NCBI GenBank assembly: GCA_946221025.1
Contig: CAMIMS010000039.1
Span: forward strand, 1-16,322
DNA: 16,322 nt
Direction of reading: 5' to 3'
Source: an uncultured Pseudoclavibacter sp.
GTDB taxonomy: Bacteria > Actinomycetota > Actinomycetes > Actinomycetales > Microbacteriaceae
The translations under genes were made by a program, and so were the position numbers. Shown piece after piece: positions 1 to 7,599 of the stretch (the first letter of the stretch is position 1; each line of letters opens with the position of its first letter). The notes under the pieces were generated by a model. It saw only the letters and a program-made list of their open reading frames with translations. It was not told the origin of the DNA and searched no databases.

Positions 1-36
1 CCCCCAAAGTCCAGCCTGTGAGACAGTCGCGCCCGG

Positions 37-64
37 TACCGTAGTCGCGACGTCGCAGGAAGGA
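37..64 (+). promoter_or_regulatory. Possible -10 element and RBS of the PH-domain operon
   Basis: TACCGT at 37-42 fits the actinobacterial TANNNT -10 pattern, and a purine-rich AGGAAGGA at 57-64 lies 6 bases before the ATG at 71. No convincing -35 is visible in the short sequence available. The RBS is well supported; the promoter is weak. Confidence 0.35.
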
Positions 65-70
65 CCCCGC

Positions 71-556
71 ATGGCTAAACCGCCCATCCACGACGCCGAA
101 TGGCGCTCGGTCGCACCCACGTACATCTGGGTGGAGGTGGTGAGCGGAGTCATCTGGACGGTCATTTCCCTCATCGTTACCGGCATCCTGTTCGCGGTGC
201 GTGAAGACACCTCCTTCGCGTGGATCATCGCACTCGCGATCGCGGTGGTCTTTCTCATCGGCACGATCATGAACGCCTTCTACGCCCGCTCAATTCGCTA
301 CGCGCTTCGTGAAGACGACCTGCTCGTGAAGCGCGGTGTCATGAGCCAGGAGATCGTCGCCGTGCCGTATGGCCGAATGCAGGTCGTGGATGTGGAACGA
401 AGCTTCTTCCAGCGCATGTTCGGGCTTTCGGAGCTCACGATGGTGACGGCCGCATCCGGCGCGAAGGCGAACATTCCGGGCCTCAAACAGGCGGATGCGG
501 ATGAGCTGCGCGACCACCTGGTGCGGGTCGCCGAGTCGCGGCGGGCCGGCCTGTGA
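71..556 (+). CDS. bPH2 (YdbS-like) PH-domain membrane protein
   Basis: This 161-residue protein has a short cytoplasmic N-terminus, two transmembrane segments (about residues 18-43 and 49-69) and then a single bacterial PH domain of the bPH2/DUF304 type (about 70-155). Family-typical features are the short loop carrying REDDLLVKRGV, a strand ending in VPYGRMQVVDVERSFFQR, and a final strand followed by an amphipathic helix (ADELRDHLVRVAE). Proteins of this layout pair with a longer multi-PH partner, as in YdbS/YdbT of Bacillus, and sit in the cytoplasmic membrane; their biochemical role is not firmly known, though in Bacillus the pair has been linked to resistance to antimicrobial peptides. 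The ATG at 71 follows a good RBS. Its TGA overlaps the GTG of the next gene by four bases, so the two are very probably translated together. Family assignment is secure; function is not. Confidence 0.88.
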   Translation: MAKPPIHDAEWRSVAPTYIWVEVVSGVIWTVISLIVTGILFAVREDTSFAWIIALAIAVVFLIGTIMNAFYARSIRYALREDDLLVKRGVMSQEIVAVPYGRMQVVDVERSFFQRMFGLSELTMVTAASGAKANIPGLKQADADELRDHLVRVAESRRAGL

Positions 557-2859
557 GCAACGTGCACCCGTCCCACCCGAACGAGACCGGCAGGCCGCAG
601 GGGCAGCACCCCGACCCCCAGCAACACGGGCACGGCTCGTCGCAGGGCGGCGCGACCATGCCCTCGGGACAGCAGGCTGATTACGGCCAGTCAAGCGGTG
701 GCCAGCAGCCCTACGACCAGGCAACTTTCGGCGGGCAATCCGTTGACCGGGCGAGTTTCGCCCAGCAGCCGACAAGCCCGTCACAGTCGCAGGGCCACCC
801 ATACCGTCAACCGCATCCGGGCCAGCCGCAGCGCCTTCACGAGAGCGCCAGCCAGCACTACTCGAGCCAGCCCCATCCGGCCAACGCCTACCCGCAGTAC
901 GTCGCTGGCCACCAGCAGTCCGCGCAGGAACTCGTCAATCAGATGCGCGGACGACCCGGGTCACCGTCGCAGCAACCACCTGCATCCCAGCGCTCAGCGC
1001 TCGTTGACGGTGAGTGGCACCGCGTGCACCGGCTGACGCTCTGGTCGGGGCTTGGGGGACTGTTCCCGCTGCTCGTGGGTGTGCTCGTCGCGGTCCCGCT
1101 GCTGATCACGATGCTGAACGACCCGTACGCCGACTGGGACGACGTGTTGCCCACCATTGTCGTGTGGAGCATATTCGCCGTATCGACCCTCGCCGGCGTC
1201 GTGGGGTCGTTCATCGCCTATCGCACACGACAGTTCCGCGTCGGGGCGGATGTGTTCGAGCTTCGCGAGGGGTGGCTGAATAAGAAGCACCGGCACGTGC
1301 GGCTCGACCGCATCCAGAGCATCAACATCACCCGCCCGTTCCTCGCGATGGTGTTCGGCCTGAGCGCGTTCGAAGTGGATGCGGCCGGTGACGACGCGAA
1401 CATCCAGCTGCGCTTTCTCGGCACGAAGCAGGCCGAGCAGCTGCGCCGCGATGTGCTCGACCGCGCTTCGGGACTTCGCCGCGCGAAGTCCTACGGTCAG
1501 ACCCAGCAGGGGCAGGCGGCCGCGGGTGGCCAAGCGAGCGAGCATGCCGGTGCGGCGTCCACCGAGCCGGGCGGTGCGGAATCCGGTGTCATCGGAGCCC
1601 CCGCGGCGCCAAGCGCGAACGCGCTCGAGACGTTCATCGAAGACCGTCTGCGCGAAATCGCCGACGACGGCACCGTTCGCCCGGGCGATTCGATCGTGCA
1701 CGTCCACTTTGGTCGCGTGTTGGCCTCAAAATTGCTCGACCAGATCCCATGGTTGATTGTCGCCGCCATCGTTGTGGTCATCTTCGCGGTGCTGCAGGTT
1801 TCGGTGTTCCTCGTCGACGAAGTCGGCGACGACGAATTCACTCCCGTGTTCTTCGCGATCTTCAGCGTGTTTCCGCTCATCATGATCCTCCTCACCGCGT
1901 TCGCGGCGGCGATCTCAAACGCTGTGAGCATGTCGCGGTTCACCATTGCCGGATCCCCCGACGGCATCCGCATCGGCCGGGGCCTCACCACGCGCGTCAA
2001 CGACACGCTGCCCCCAGGTCGCATCCACGCGATCGAGCTGAGCCAGCCCCTGCTGTGGCGCCCGTTCAAGTGGTGGAAGGTGCGCGTTAGCCGCGCAGCC
2101 TCAACATCGGTTGTCACATCGACCGAAGACAGTACGAGTCTGCTTTCCCGCGACATTCTGCTGCCGGTGGGCTCTCGCGAAGACGCGCTGCGCGTCGTGC
2201 AACTGGCCGTTCCCACGCACGCGAACGCCGACGCGATGCGCATGCTGCAGGTGGGCATGCACGGCCGCAACCGCGCGGAGGGTGACCCGATGCATGCGGT
2301 GTCGACGCGGTGGGGATGGATGCATCCCTTCTCCGTGCGCCGTCTCGCGTTCCGGGTCGTGGGCGACTCGCTCGTGGTTCGTTCGGGGGCGCTCAAGCGC
2401 CGCGTGGCGCTCTTGCCCACCGAGCGCATCCAGGGCGTGTCGCTTCGGCGGTCGATCGTTGACCGGATGCGGAAGACCGCGAGCGTTGTGCCGCGCACGG
2501 TGGGCGCGTCGGTCGCCTCCCGCATCCGCTACCTCGCCGATGAAGAGAGCGATGCGGTGCTCGATCACCTGATCACCGTCGCCACCGACGCCGCCGCCCG
2601 CGACACCTCGCACCGCTGGGCTGAGGCGACGGCCCTCTCGACCGTTGCTTCCGCGCACATGGTCGCCCAGGATGCGAACCGCAAGGGCAAGGAGCTTGAT
2701 CAGCGCACGCGCGCGATCCTGCAGGCGGAGGCTGATTGGCGCCGAGCGGGCGGGCAGAGCGCGCACGGCTACGCGCCGCCGAACACGAGTCTGCCCACGA
2801 CCCAGGCCAAGCGACCGGTCGAGGGCGAAAACGACGGATCGGGCCGGGCGCAAGCGTGA
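553..2859 (+). CDS. Multi-bPH2 (YdbT-like) membrane protein with Gln-rich N-terminus
   Basis: This 768-residue protein begins at a GTG overlapping the previous stop (GTGA). Residues 1-150 form a low-complexity region rich in Gln, His, Pro and Ser, likely disordered and cytoplasmic. Then come a hydrophobic pair (about 165-187 and 201-222) and a first bPH2 domain (about 225-305, with VRLDRIQSINITRPFLAMVFG), an Ala/Gly/Gln-rich linker (306-355), a second hydrophobic pair (about 398-420 and 430-455), a second bPH2 (about 460-550, with PPGRIHAIELSQPLLWRPF), and a third (about 595-680, with LLPTERIQGVSLRRSIVDRM). The C-terminal tail is charged. Three bPH2 domains on four membrane segments is the YdbT architecture, but YdbT of Bacillus lacks such an N-terminal extension. 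It presumably forms a membrane complex with the upstream protein. The RBS must lie inside the upstream gene and is not clear, consistent with coupling. Family assignment is firm, function unknown. Confidence 0.88.
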   Translation: MSNVHPSHPNETGRPQGQHPDPQQHGHGSSQGGATMPSGQQADYGQSSGGQQPYDQATFGGQSVDRASFAQQPTSPSQSQGHPYRQPHPGQPQRLHESASQHYSSQPHPANAYPQYVAGHQQSAQELVNQMRGRPGSPSQQPPASQRSALVDGEWHRVHRLTLWSGLGGLFPLLVGVLVAVPLLITMLNDPYADWDDVLPTIVVWSIFAVSTLAGVVGSFIAYRTRQFRVGADVFELREGWLNKKHRHVRLDRIQSINITRPFLAMVFGLSAFEVDAAGDDANIQLRFLGTKQAEQLRRDVLDRASGLRRAKSYGQTQQGQAAAGGQASEHAGAASTEPGGAESGVIGAPAAPSANALETFIEDRLREIADDGTVRPGDSIVHVHFGRVLASKLLDQIPWLIVAAIVVVIFAVLQVSVFLVDEVGDDEFTPVFFAIFSVFPLIMILLTAFAAAISNAVSMSRFTIAGSPDGIRIGRGLTTRVNDTLPPGRIHAIELSQPLLWRPFKWWKVRVSRAASTSVVTSTEDSTSLLSRDILLPVGSREDALRVVQLAVPTHANADAMRMLQVGMHGRNRAEGDPMHAVSTRWGWMHPFSVRRLAFRVVGDSLVVRSGALKRRVALLPTERIQGVSLRRSIVDRMRKTASVVPRTVGASVASRIRYLADEESDAVLDHLITVATDAAARDTSHRWAEATALSTVASAHMVAQDANRKGKELDQRTRAILQAEADWRRAGGQSAHGYAPPNTSLPTTQAKRPVEGENDGSGRAQA

Positions 2860-3614
2860 GGTCACGCGACGGCCGGCTCGGGGTCGGGATCATCGCCCTG
2901 ACCCCGCTCGGGCCGGTGCTCGCGTCGGCGCTCGCGGGCGCCGGTCACGCGCTCATCGGCATCGCGGTTCCGGATGACGGGGCCGAGGAGCGCGCCCAGG
3001 CGATGCTTCCCGCCGTGCCGATTCTCGATGAGGCGACGGTCGTTGAACGCTCGGAACTCGTGATTCTCGCGAGCGACGACGAGCACCTTCCGGCGCTCAT
3101 CGAGCGCATCACGAAGGCGAACGGATGGATGCAGGGCCAGCTGGTCATGCACACCGCCCCGAGCTTCGGTACCGCGTGCCTGAGCGACGCATTCGACGCG
3201 GGCGTGATTCCCCTCGCCGTGCACCCCGCGATCGATGTGACGGGCACATCCCTCGACCTCGCCCGGCTTCGAGAGGGCTGGTGCGCGGTCACGGCGCCCC
3301 GCCCGGTGCTTCCGATCGCTCAGGCGCTCGTTGTGGAAACGGGCGCCGAGCCGGTGATCATCGATGAGGCCGACCGGCCGGCATACGGCGATGCGGTCAC
3401 GGCCGTGACCGATCTCACGAAGCGCCTCGTGCAGCAGGCGACCAGCACACTTTCCGGCATTGGCATCGAGAACCCGGGCATGTTCCTCTCATCCCTGGTT
3501 CGCTCCGCGGCGGATTCGGCGCTCGCGGATGCGACCGAATTGCGCCTGGACCCCGACGATGCGTTCCCGGCCGATGCGGCCGACGGTGCGCCGCCCACCG
3601 AGTCGCCGGAATAA
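2856..3614 (+). CDS. DUF2520/Rossmann-like protein with degenerate nucleotide-binding loop
   Basis: Starting at the GTG that overlaps the previous stop by four bases, this gives 252 residues. An in-frame ATG at 2736 would add 40 residues made only of sequence overlapping the upstream gene, so I reject it. The protein matches the actinobacterial Rossmann-like/DUF2520 family: an N-terminal dinucleotide-fold (about 7-130, with GPVLASALAGAGHALIGIA and ERSELVILASDDEHLPALIE), then HTAPSFGT, PLAVHPAIDVTGTSLDLARL and VTAPRPVLPIAQALVVETG, and a helical C-terminal part. Relatives resemble ketopantoate-reductase-like dehydrogenases and often lie beside panC, but their reaction is unproven. The unusual point is the first loop: where the family normally shows a GxGxxG pattern (as in GAGRVG), this protein reads IIALTPLG, keeping only the final glycine. 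It may not bind NAD(P) normally. No panC follows; lysS comes next. Confidence 0.85.
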   Translation: MRSRDGRLGVGIIALTPLGPVLASALAGAGHALIGIAVPDDGAEERAQAMLPAVPILDEATVVERSELVILASDDEHLPALIERITKANGWMQGQLVMHTAPSFGTACLSDAFDAGVIPLAVHPAIDVTGTSLDLARLREGWCAVTAPRPVLPIAQALVVETGAEPVIIDEADRPAYGDAVTAVTDLTKRLVQQATSTLSGIGIENPGMFLSSLVRSAADSALADATELRLDPDDAFPADAADGAPPTESPE

Positions 3615-3633
3615 TGAAGGCTCGCGATCATTC

Positions 3634-3639
3634 AAGGAG
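3634..3639 (+). promoter_or_regulatory. Ribosome binding site that fixes the lysS start
   Basis: AAGGAG lies four bases before the ATG at 3644. The alternative in-frame ATG at 3614 overlaps the DUF2520 stop (ATAATG) but has no Shine-Dalgarno sequence before it, so 3644 is preferred. Confidence 0.7.
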
Positions 3640-3643
3640 CGAC

Positions 3644-5179
3644 ATGACCGATCAGCACAGTGGCGACGCCGCTGCCCCGAGCGTTGACGAGCAGACCTTC
3701 GAGCAGGAGACCTCCCAGCAGCGCGAGGTGCGCCTGGCTAAGCGCGCCCGGATGATCGAGGAGGGGCACGCCCCGTATCCGCTGTCGGTGCCGATCACGC
3801 ACCAGATCGCCGAGGTCATCGCCGCGCACCCGGTGGATGAGCTTGAACCGGGCGCCGAAACCGGCGAGACCGTCGGTGTTGCCGGGCGCGTGGTGCACCA
3901 GCGCAACACCGGCAAGCTCTGCTTCGCCGCGATTCAGGCCGGTGATGGCAGCCGCATCCAGCTGATGCTTTCGCTCGCCGAAGTGGGGGAGGAGCAGCTC
4001 GCGGCCTGGAAGGAATTGGTCGACCTCGGCGACCACGTGTTCGCGACCGGCCAGGTCGTCGTCTCCAAGCGCGGTGAGCTCTCGATCATGGTTAGCCAGT
4101 GGCGGATGGCCTCGAAGGCGATTCGACCGCTGCCGAACCTGCACAATGAGCTGAGCGAAGAGACGCGCGTTCGCGCCCGCTATCTCGACCTCATCCAGCG
4201 CGAACAGGCCAGGCAGGTGGTGCGCACGCGAGCGATCACGAATGCGTCGCTTCGGTCGACCTTTGCCGAGCGCGGTTTTCTCGAGGTGGAAACGCCCATG
4301 CTGCAGGTCATGCACGGTGGGGCGGCGGCTCGCCCCTTCGCGACGCACTCGAACGCGTTCGATACCGAGCTGTTCCTGCGCATCGCGCCTGAGCTGTACC
4401 TGAAGCGCGCCGTGGTCGGCGGGCTTGACCGCGTGTTCGAAATCAACCGCAACTTCCGAAACGAGGGTGCGGATTCAACGCACTCGCCCGAGTTCGCGAT
4501 GCTCGAGGCGTATGAGGCGTACGGCGATTACGAGTCGATCGCCGATCTCACGCAGGAGCTCGTGCAGAACGCCGCGATGGCGGTCGCGGGTTCCCACACG
4601 GTCACCTGGGCCGACGGCACCGAATTCGACCTTGGCGGGCAGTGGGAGCGCATCTCCATGTATCCGTCGCTCTCGGATGCGGTTGGCCGAGAAATCACGC
4701 CCGAAACGTCGCTCGATGAACTGCGCGAGCTCGCGAAGAAAGTCGGCGCGGAACTTCCCGAAAAGGCGCTCACGCACGGCAAGGCCGTTGAGGAGCTGTG
4801 GGAGCACACGGTGAAGTCGGGCCTTTCTCGACCCACCTTCGTGATGGACTTCCCCATCGAAACCTCGCCACTCACCGCGAACCACCGCTCAATTCCGGGC
4901 GTCGTCGAAAAATGGGACCTGTACGTGCGCGGCTTTGAGCTTGCGACCGGGTATTCCGAGCTCATCGACCCGGTCGAGCAGCGAGTTCGTTTCACCGAGC
5001 AAGCGAAGCTCGCCGGCCGCGGCGATGACGAGGCGATGCCCCTGGATGAAGAATTCCTCGCCGCCCTTGAACACGCCATGCCTCCGGCCGGCGGAATGGG
5101 GATGGGCATCGACCGGCTGCTCATGACGCTCACGGGCCTGGGCATTCGCGAGACGGTGCTGTTCCCGCTGGTGAAGTAG
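3644..5179 (+). CDS. lysS: Lysine--tRNA ligase, class II
   Basis: LysS charges tRNA-Lys with lysine in the cytoplasm using ATP. The 511-residue product has the normal length and order for a class II enzyme: a charged N-terminal helix (22-45), an OB-fold anticodon-binding domain (about 75-165, with VAGRVVHQRNTGKLCFAAIQ), and the catalytic domain. Motif 1 carries GFLEVETPMLQ, followed by GGAAARPFATHSNAFDTELFL. Motif 2 lies at about 264-280 (VFEINRNFRNEG, then THSPEFAMLEAYEAYGD), and motif 3 at about 483-495 (GGMGMGIDRLLMTL). No catalytic motif is broken. The start at 3644 is set by the AAGGAG upstream; it lies 29 bases after the DUF2520 stop, so lysS is probably in the same transcript as the PH and DUF2520 genes. 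Identification is secure. Confidence 0.97.
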   Translation: MTDQHSGDAAAPSVDEQTFEQETSQQREVRLAKRARMIEEGHAPYPLSVPITHQIAEVIAAHPVDELEPGAETGETVGVAGRVVHQRNTGKLCFAAIQAGDGSRIQLMLSLAEVGEEQLAAWKELVDLGDHVFATGQVVVSKRGELSIMVSQWRMASKAIRPLPNLHNELSEETRVRARYLDLIQREQARQVVRTRAITNASLRSTFAERGFLEVETPMLQVMHGGAAARPFATHSNAFDTELFLRIAPELYLKRAVVGGLDRVFEINRNFRNEGADSTHSPEFAMLEAYEAYGDYESIADLTQELVQNAAMAVAGSHTVTWADGTEFDLGGQWERISMYPSLSDAVGREITPETSLDELRELAKKVGAELPEKALTHGKAVEELWEHTVKSGLSRPTFVMDFPIETSPLTANHRSIPGVVEKWDLYVRGFELATGYSELIDPVEQRVRFTEQAKLAGRGDDEAMPLDEEFLAALEHAMPPAGGMGMGIDRLLMTLTGLGIRETVLFPLVK

Positions 5180-5234
5180 AAGAACTGCCGTACTGCCGGT
5201 GGATGGGGTCTCCCCGACCGTTCACCACTCCTGT

Positions 5235-5247
5235 TAGCGTCGCTCCA
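5235..5247 (+). promoter_or_regulatory. Candidate leaderless promoter of the lipoprotein cluster
   Basis: TAGCGT at 5235-5240 is a good actinobacterial -10 (TANNNT). Six bases follow before the ATG at 5247, so transcription would begin at or next to the start codon, giving a leaderless mRNA. No Shine-Dalgarno sequence precedes the ATG, which agrees. The -35 is not recognisable. The stretch between lysS and this point (5180-5234) contains no clear terminator. Confidence 0.5.
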
Positions 5248-5381
5248 TGCGCGCCAAGGCATTCCGGGGGTTCGTGAGGAGCGCCACGACGCTTGTTCTC
5301 ATGCTGACCATGACCGGTTGCGCGCTGGGACTGCGAATAGGCCCCGAACCGCAAACGCTCACCGTCGTCGAGGTTCGGTAA
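5247..5381 (+). CDS. 44-residue truncated lipoprotein ORF, remnant paralog
   Basis: The ATG at 5247 opens a 44-codon frame with a complete lipoprotein signal: basic start (MRAKAFRGFVR), hydrophobic core (LVLMLTM) and a TGC lipobox with Cys25. Only 19 residues follow the cysteine before TAA. The piece PQTLTVVEV resembles the region just after the lipobox of the second downstream paralog (TQTLSVEQN), so I read it as the N-terminal remains of a further family member cut off by a stop. The stop overlaps the ATG of the next gene (TAATG), which would couple their translation. It could be expressed as a tiny lipoprotein, act as a leader for coupling, or be debris. The likely leaderless promoter upstream argues that it is at least translated. 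Confidence 0.5.
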   Translation: MRAKAFRGFVRSATTLVLMLTMTGCALGLRIGPEPQTLTVVEVR

Positions 5382-6505
5382 TGGCTCCGCTACTGAATAG
5401 TCCATCCGGGGCGCGCCACACGCGGCCGGCGAACGGGCGCGCGTATTCGAATGGACGAGGCGCGTCGGTTTCACGCGTCGTGTGCCTGGCCGTGGCAACG
5501 ACGACGATCATGACCGGCTGCGTTGGCCTGGGACCGGCGATCGATGAGGTGTACGAAGCACCGCTGCAGCAGCGGTACGACACGATGATTCGTCAAGCTC
5601 AACCCGATTCCGTCGGAGAGATCGAGGTGACGTTCGTCGGCAATGGCGTCAACGGTGACGTCGATATCGAGGAACTGGTGTACCGAAAAGGGGATGCGGG
5701 GTTCCGTACTCGAGACGTGAACACGGCGCGCGATTCTGTGCAAGAGACGCATCTTCGACTCGGCGGATGGGTCACCCCGAGCGAGTTCCCGCTGTGGCGC
5801 GCACTCGAAATCGCTGACGGAATTGAATGCCCGCTGGTCACGGTCACCCCCAGCCCCGATGCTCCCGAGACTGCGACGCCATATGTGTCAGATCGACCGG
5901 TTCACCCCGTTGCTCGCGTACGAGTGCTGCCAACGGGCGCGGTGTACGCATCGGTTCAATGCCATTTCGATGCGGTTCGCCAACGGATAGGTGGCGAGGA
6001 TATTCCGCCGATCAACGTTGACGATCTCGCGAAGCCCGAATCCCTTTCGCGCATGATCGGTGAAATTCGCATCGGATACGAGAATGTGCCGCTTGTGATG
6101 GTGGAGCTGCGTCACGAATATGACGGCGCGACCCGCTCCCCGGGGATGACGGCGCATCTGAAGCATCCCGATGTGCCGGGCTGTGTGACCGAGGTGCATC
6201 GGCACACGACTCAGCCCGGTGGGCACACGGGCGCGTTCGGCGGGGAATGGCTGGATATGCACACGTGGTGCCAAGACGAGGATCCGGCAGAACGTTCGCT
6301 TTATCCGGGGGCGGATGCGTTGTTGGAGTTCAGCTTCGATGACCTTGACCCGGCCCGAATCGCCGCGGCACTCACAGAGCTTGAGTGCCACATGCCAAAC
6401 CCGGCCGATATCCGCATCGGCAAGACCAAGGACCTCGGATTCGTGCTTGTCGGAGTCGGGGATGAGGCCAGTGGGCACGCTGTGAAGCTCATTCCGCTCG
6501 CGTGA
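5381..6505 (+). CDS. Predicted lipoprotein, tandem family member 1
   Basis: This 374-residue protein is a predicted membrane-anchored lipoprotein of a family I do not recognise. The signal has a long n-region, a core (VVCLAVATTTIM) and lipobox MTGC with Cys47. I chose the ATG at 5381 because it overlaps the preceding TAA (TAATG); an ATG at 5318 lies inside the preceding frame. Shared landmarks with the two following proteins are AQPDSV near residue 73, TPSEFPL near 132, RVLPTGAVYASVQC near 181-194, a helix GEIRIGYEN, PGCVTE, TWCQDE, and a final helix before the last strands. Four cysteines (150, 194, 268, 297) match positions conserved in both paralogs, and Cys336 is extra. It differs by an insertion of about 25 residues rich in Pro/Thr/Val (about 150-176) and a longer loop near 245-290. 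Its TGA overlaps the next start by four bases. Function unknown; cell-envelope location inferred from the signal. Confidence 0.78.
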   Translation: MAPLLNSPSGARHTRPANGRAYSNGRGASVSRVVCLAVATTTIMTGCVGLGPAIDEVYEAPLQQRYDTMIRQAQPDSVGEIEVTFVGNGVNGDVDIEELVYRKGDAGFRTRDVNTARDSVQETHLRLGGWVTPSEFPLWRALEIADGIECPLVTVTPSPDAPETATPYVSDRPVHPVARVRVLPTGAVYASVQCHFDAVRQRIGGEDIPPINVDDLAKPESLSRMIGEIRIGYENVPLVMVELRHEYDGATRSPGMTAHLKHPDVPGCVTEVHRHTTQPGGHTGAFGGEWLDMHTWCQDEDPAERSLYPGADALLEFSFDDLDPARIAAALTELECHMPNPADIRIGKTKDLGFVLVGVGDEASGHAVKLIPLA

Positions 6506-7482
6506 TCGATGGTGCGCCGGGTGTGAATATTTCTGCCAGGTCGGTCGCCGCGTCGACGGCGATGCTTCTGCTGGTCTCACTCGGTGGCTGCGCGCCGCAG
6601 CGAACCACGCAAACCCTCTCCGTCGAGCAGAACCTTCAACTTCTGGTCGACGCGGAGCAGCCGGATGTTCTCACCGACGTTCGGGTGACCATCTCCAATA
6701 ATCCACGCGGACCCTCGGAGCTTGAAGTCACCTACCTCAAAGGAGAGAAGGAATACACGAAGAGCGTGGCAAACGGGGTGCTCGGTGAAGCCGAAGAGCA
6801 GGAAGGCACCCATTACGCCGGGCCGATACTGGATCCGAGCGATTTCCCGCTGAACGGTATCGAACAACTCAACCGCGAGAAGAAATGCTCGAACGGCACG
6901 ATGCATGCCAGGATCCGGATGCTCCCGACCGACCGTGTGTACTTCGCGGCCAAATGCGGCGGATCACGAATCACCGAGCGCATCGGAGAACACGAACTCG
7001 GGCGCATCCCCATTGCCGACCTCTACACGAGTCACGGCCTCGACACGATCATCGACGAGTTCGAGCTCGCGTTCGGTGACCAGGCCAACGCGACAACGAT
7101 CACCGTGGAGTTTCTCTCGGACAGGGAATACCCGCGGATCGAGGTCGACTACGTCAGCGTGCAGGGGTGCGACGCGCGAGGCGTTCGATACCTCGAACCA
7201 GACGAGGAACTCGACGTTCGCCAGCGAGCGGACCTGTTCTCGGCATCGTCGCAGTGCTTTGCAGACGGGGACGGCGAATGGATCCATCCCGAGAGCCAAT
7301 TCAGGCTTCGGGATATTGACCGGAAGCGACTGGTCGCTGCGCTGGAGTGGACACGAGCCCTCCCCGACGTCACGGAAGTGCGCATCGAGAAGAACGCTAC
7401 CGGCGACCGGCTCACCCTTGATGCTCAGCTCGGCGGGCCGACTGGCAGAAAAACGCGTCAACTCGACCTCGGGCCCATCTAA
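6502..7482 (+). CDS. Predicted lipoprotein, tandem family member 2
   Basis: This 326-residue predicted lipoprotein begins at the GTG overlapping the stop of member 1 (GTGA). A second in-frame GTG at 6523 would give a shorter n-region and is also possible. The signal core MLLLVSLGGC ends at Cys30. The mature part shows the family pattern: helix LSVEQNLQLLVDAEQPDV followed by strands, DPSDFPLNGIEQ, Cys129, RMLPTDRVYFAAKC (Cys152), DLYTSHGLDTIIDEFELAFGD, QGCDARGVRYLEPDEE (Cys223), SSQCFADGDGE (Cys252), then LRDIDRKRLVAALEWTRALPDV and the last strands. The even number and spacing of cysteines suggests two disulfides in an exported protein. It is the shortest and most regular member. Operon with member 1 is clear from the overlap. 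I do not know its function; no catalytic motif or known domain is visible. Confidence 0.8.
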   Translation: MIDGAPGVNISARSVAASTAMLLLVSLGGCAPQRTTQTLSVEQNLQLLVDAEQPDVLTDVRVTISNNPRGPSELEVTYLKGEKEYTKSVANGVLGEAEEQEGTHYAGPILDPSDFPLNGIEQLNREKKCSNGTMHARIRMLPTDRVYFAAKCGGSRITERIGEHELGRIPIADLYTSHGLDTIIDEFELAFGDQANATTITVEFLSDREYPRIEVDYVSVQGCDARGVRYLEPDEELDVRQRADLFSASSQCFADGDGEWIHPESQFRLRDIDRKRLVAALEWTRALPDVTEVRIEKNATGDRLTLDAQLGGPTGRKTRQLDLGPI

Positions 7483-7585
7483 ATCCACACTCTCCGCAGG
7501 GACACCGGTCGAATCGAGCGGGGTGCGCGATGCGAGTGTGGCCGGATGGAGCAAGACGAAATGCGCGCCATTCTCGCCGGATTGT

Positions 7586-7599
7586 TATCGTCATGCCCA
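7586..7599 (+). promoter_or_regulatory. Candidate leaderless promoter of the third lipoprotein gene
   Basis: TATCGT at 7586-7591 is a TANNNT -10 with seven bases between it and the ATG at 7599, placing the expected transcription start at that ATG. This decides in favour of 7599 over the in-frame ATGs at 7530 and 7593. No clear -35 is seen. It would give member 3 its own transcript in addition to read-through. Confidence 0.45.

Noticed and set aside
3614..3643. Alternative lysS start at 3614 (ATAATG overlap)
   Set aside because: No Shine-Dalgarno sequence precedes it, whereas AAGGAG stands before the ATG at 3644.
7485..7541. 8-bp inverted repeat CCACACTC/GAGTGTGG after the second lipoprotein gene
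   Set aside because: The arms are 41 bases apart, do not extend, and no T-run follows, so a terminator or operator is not supported.
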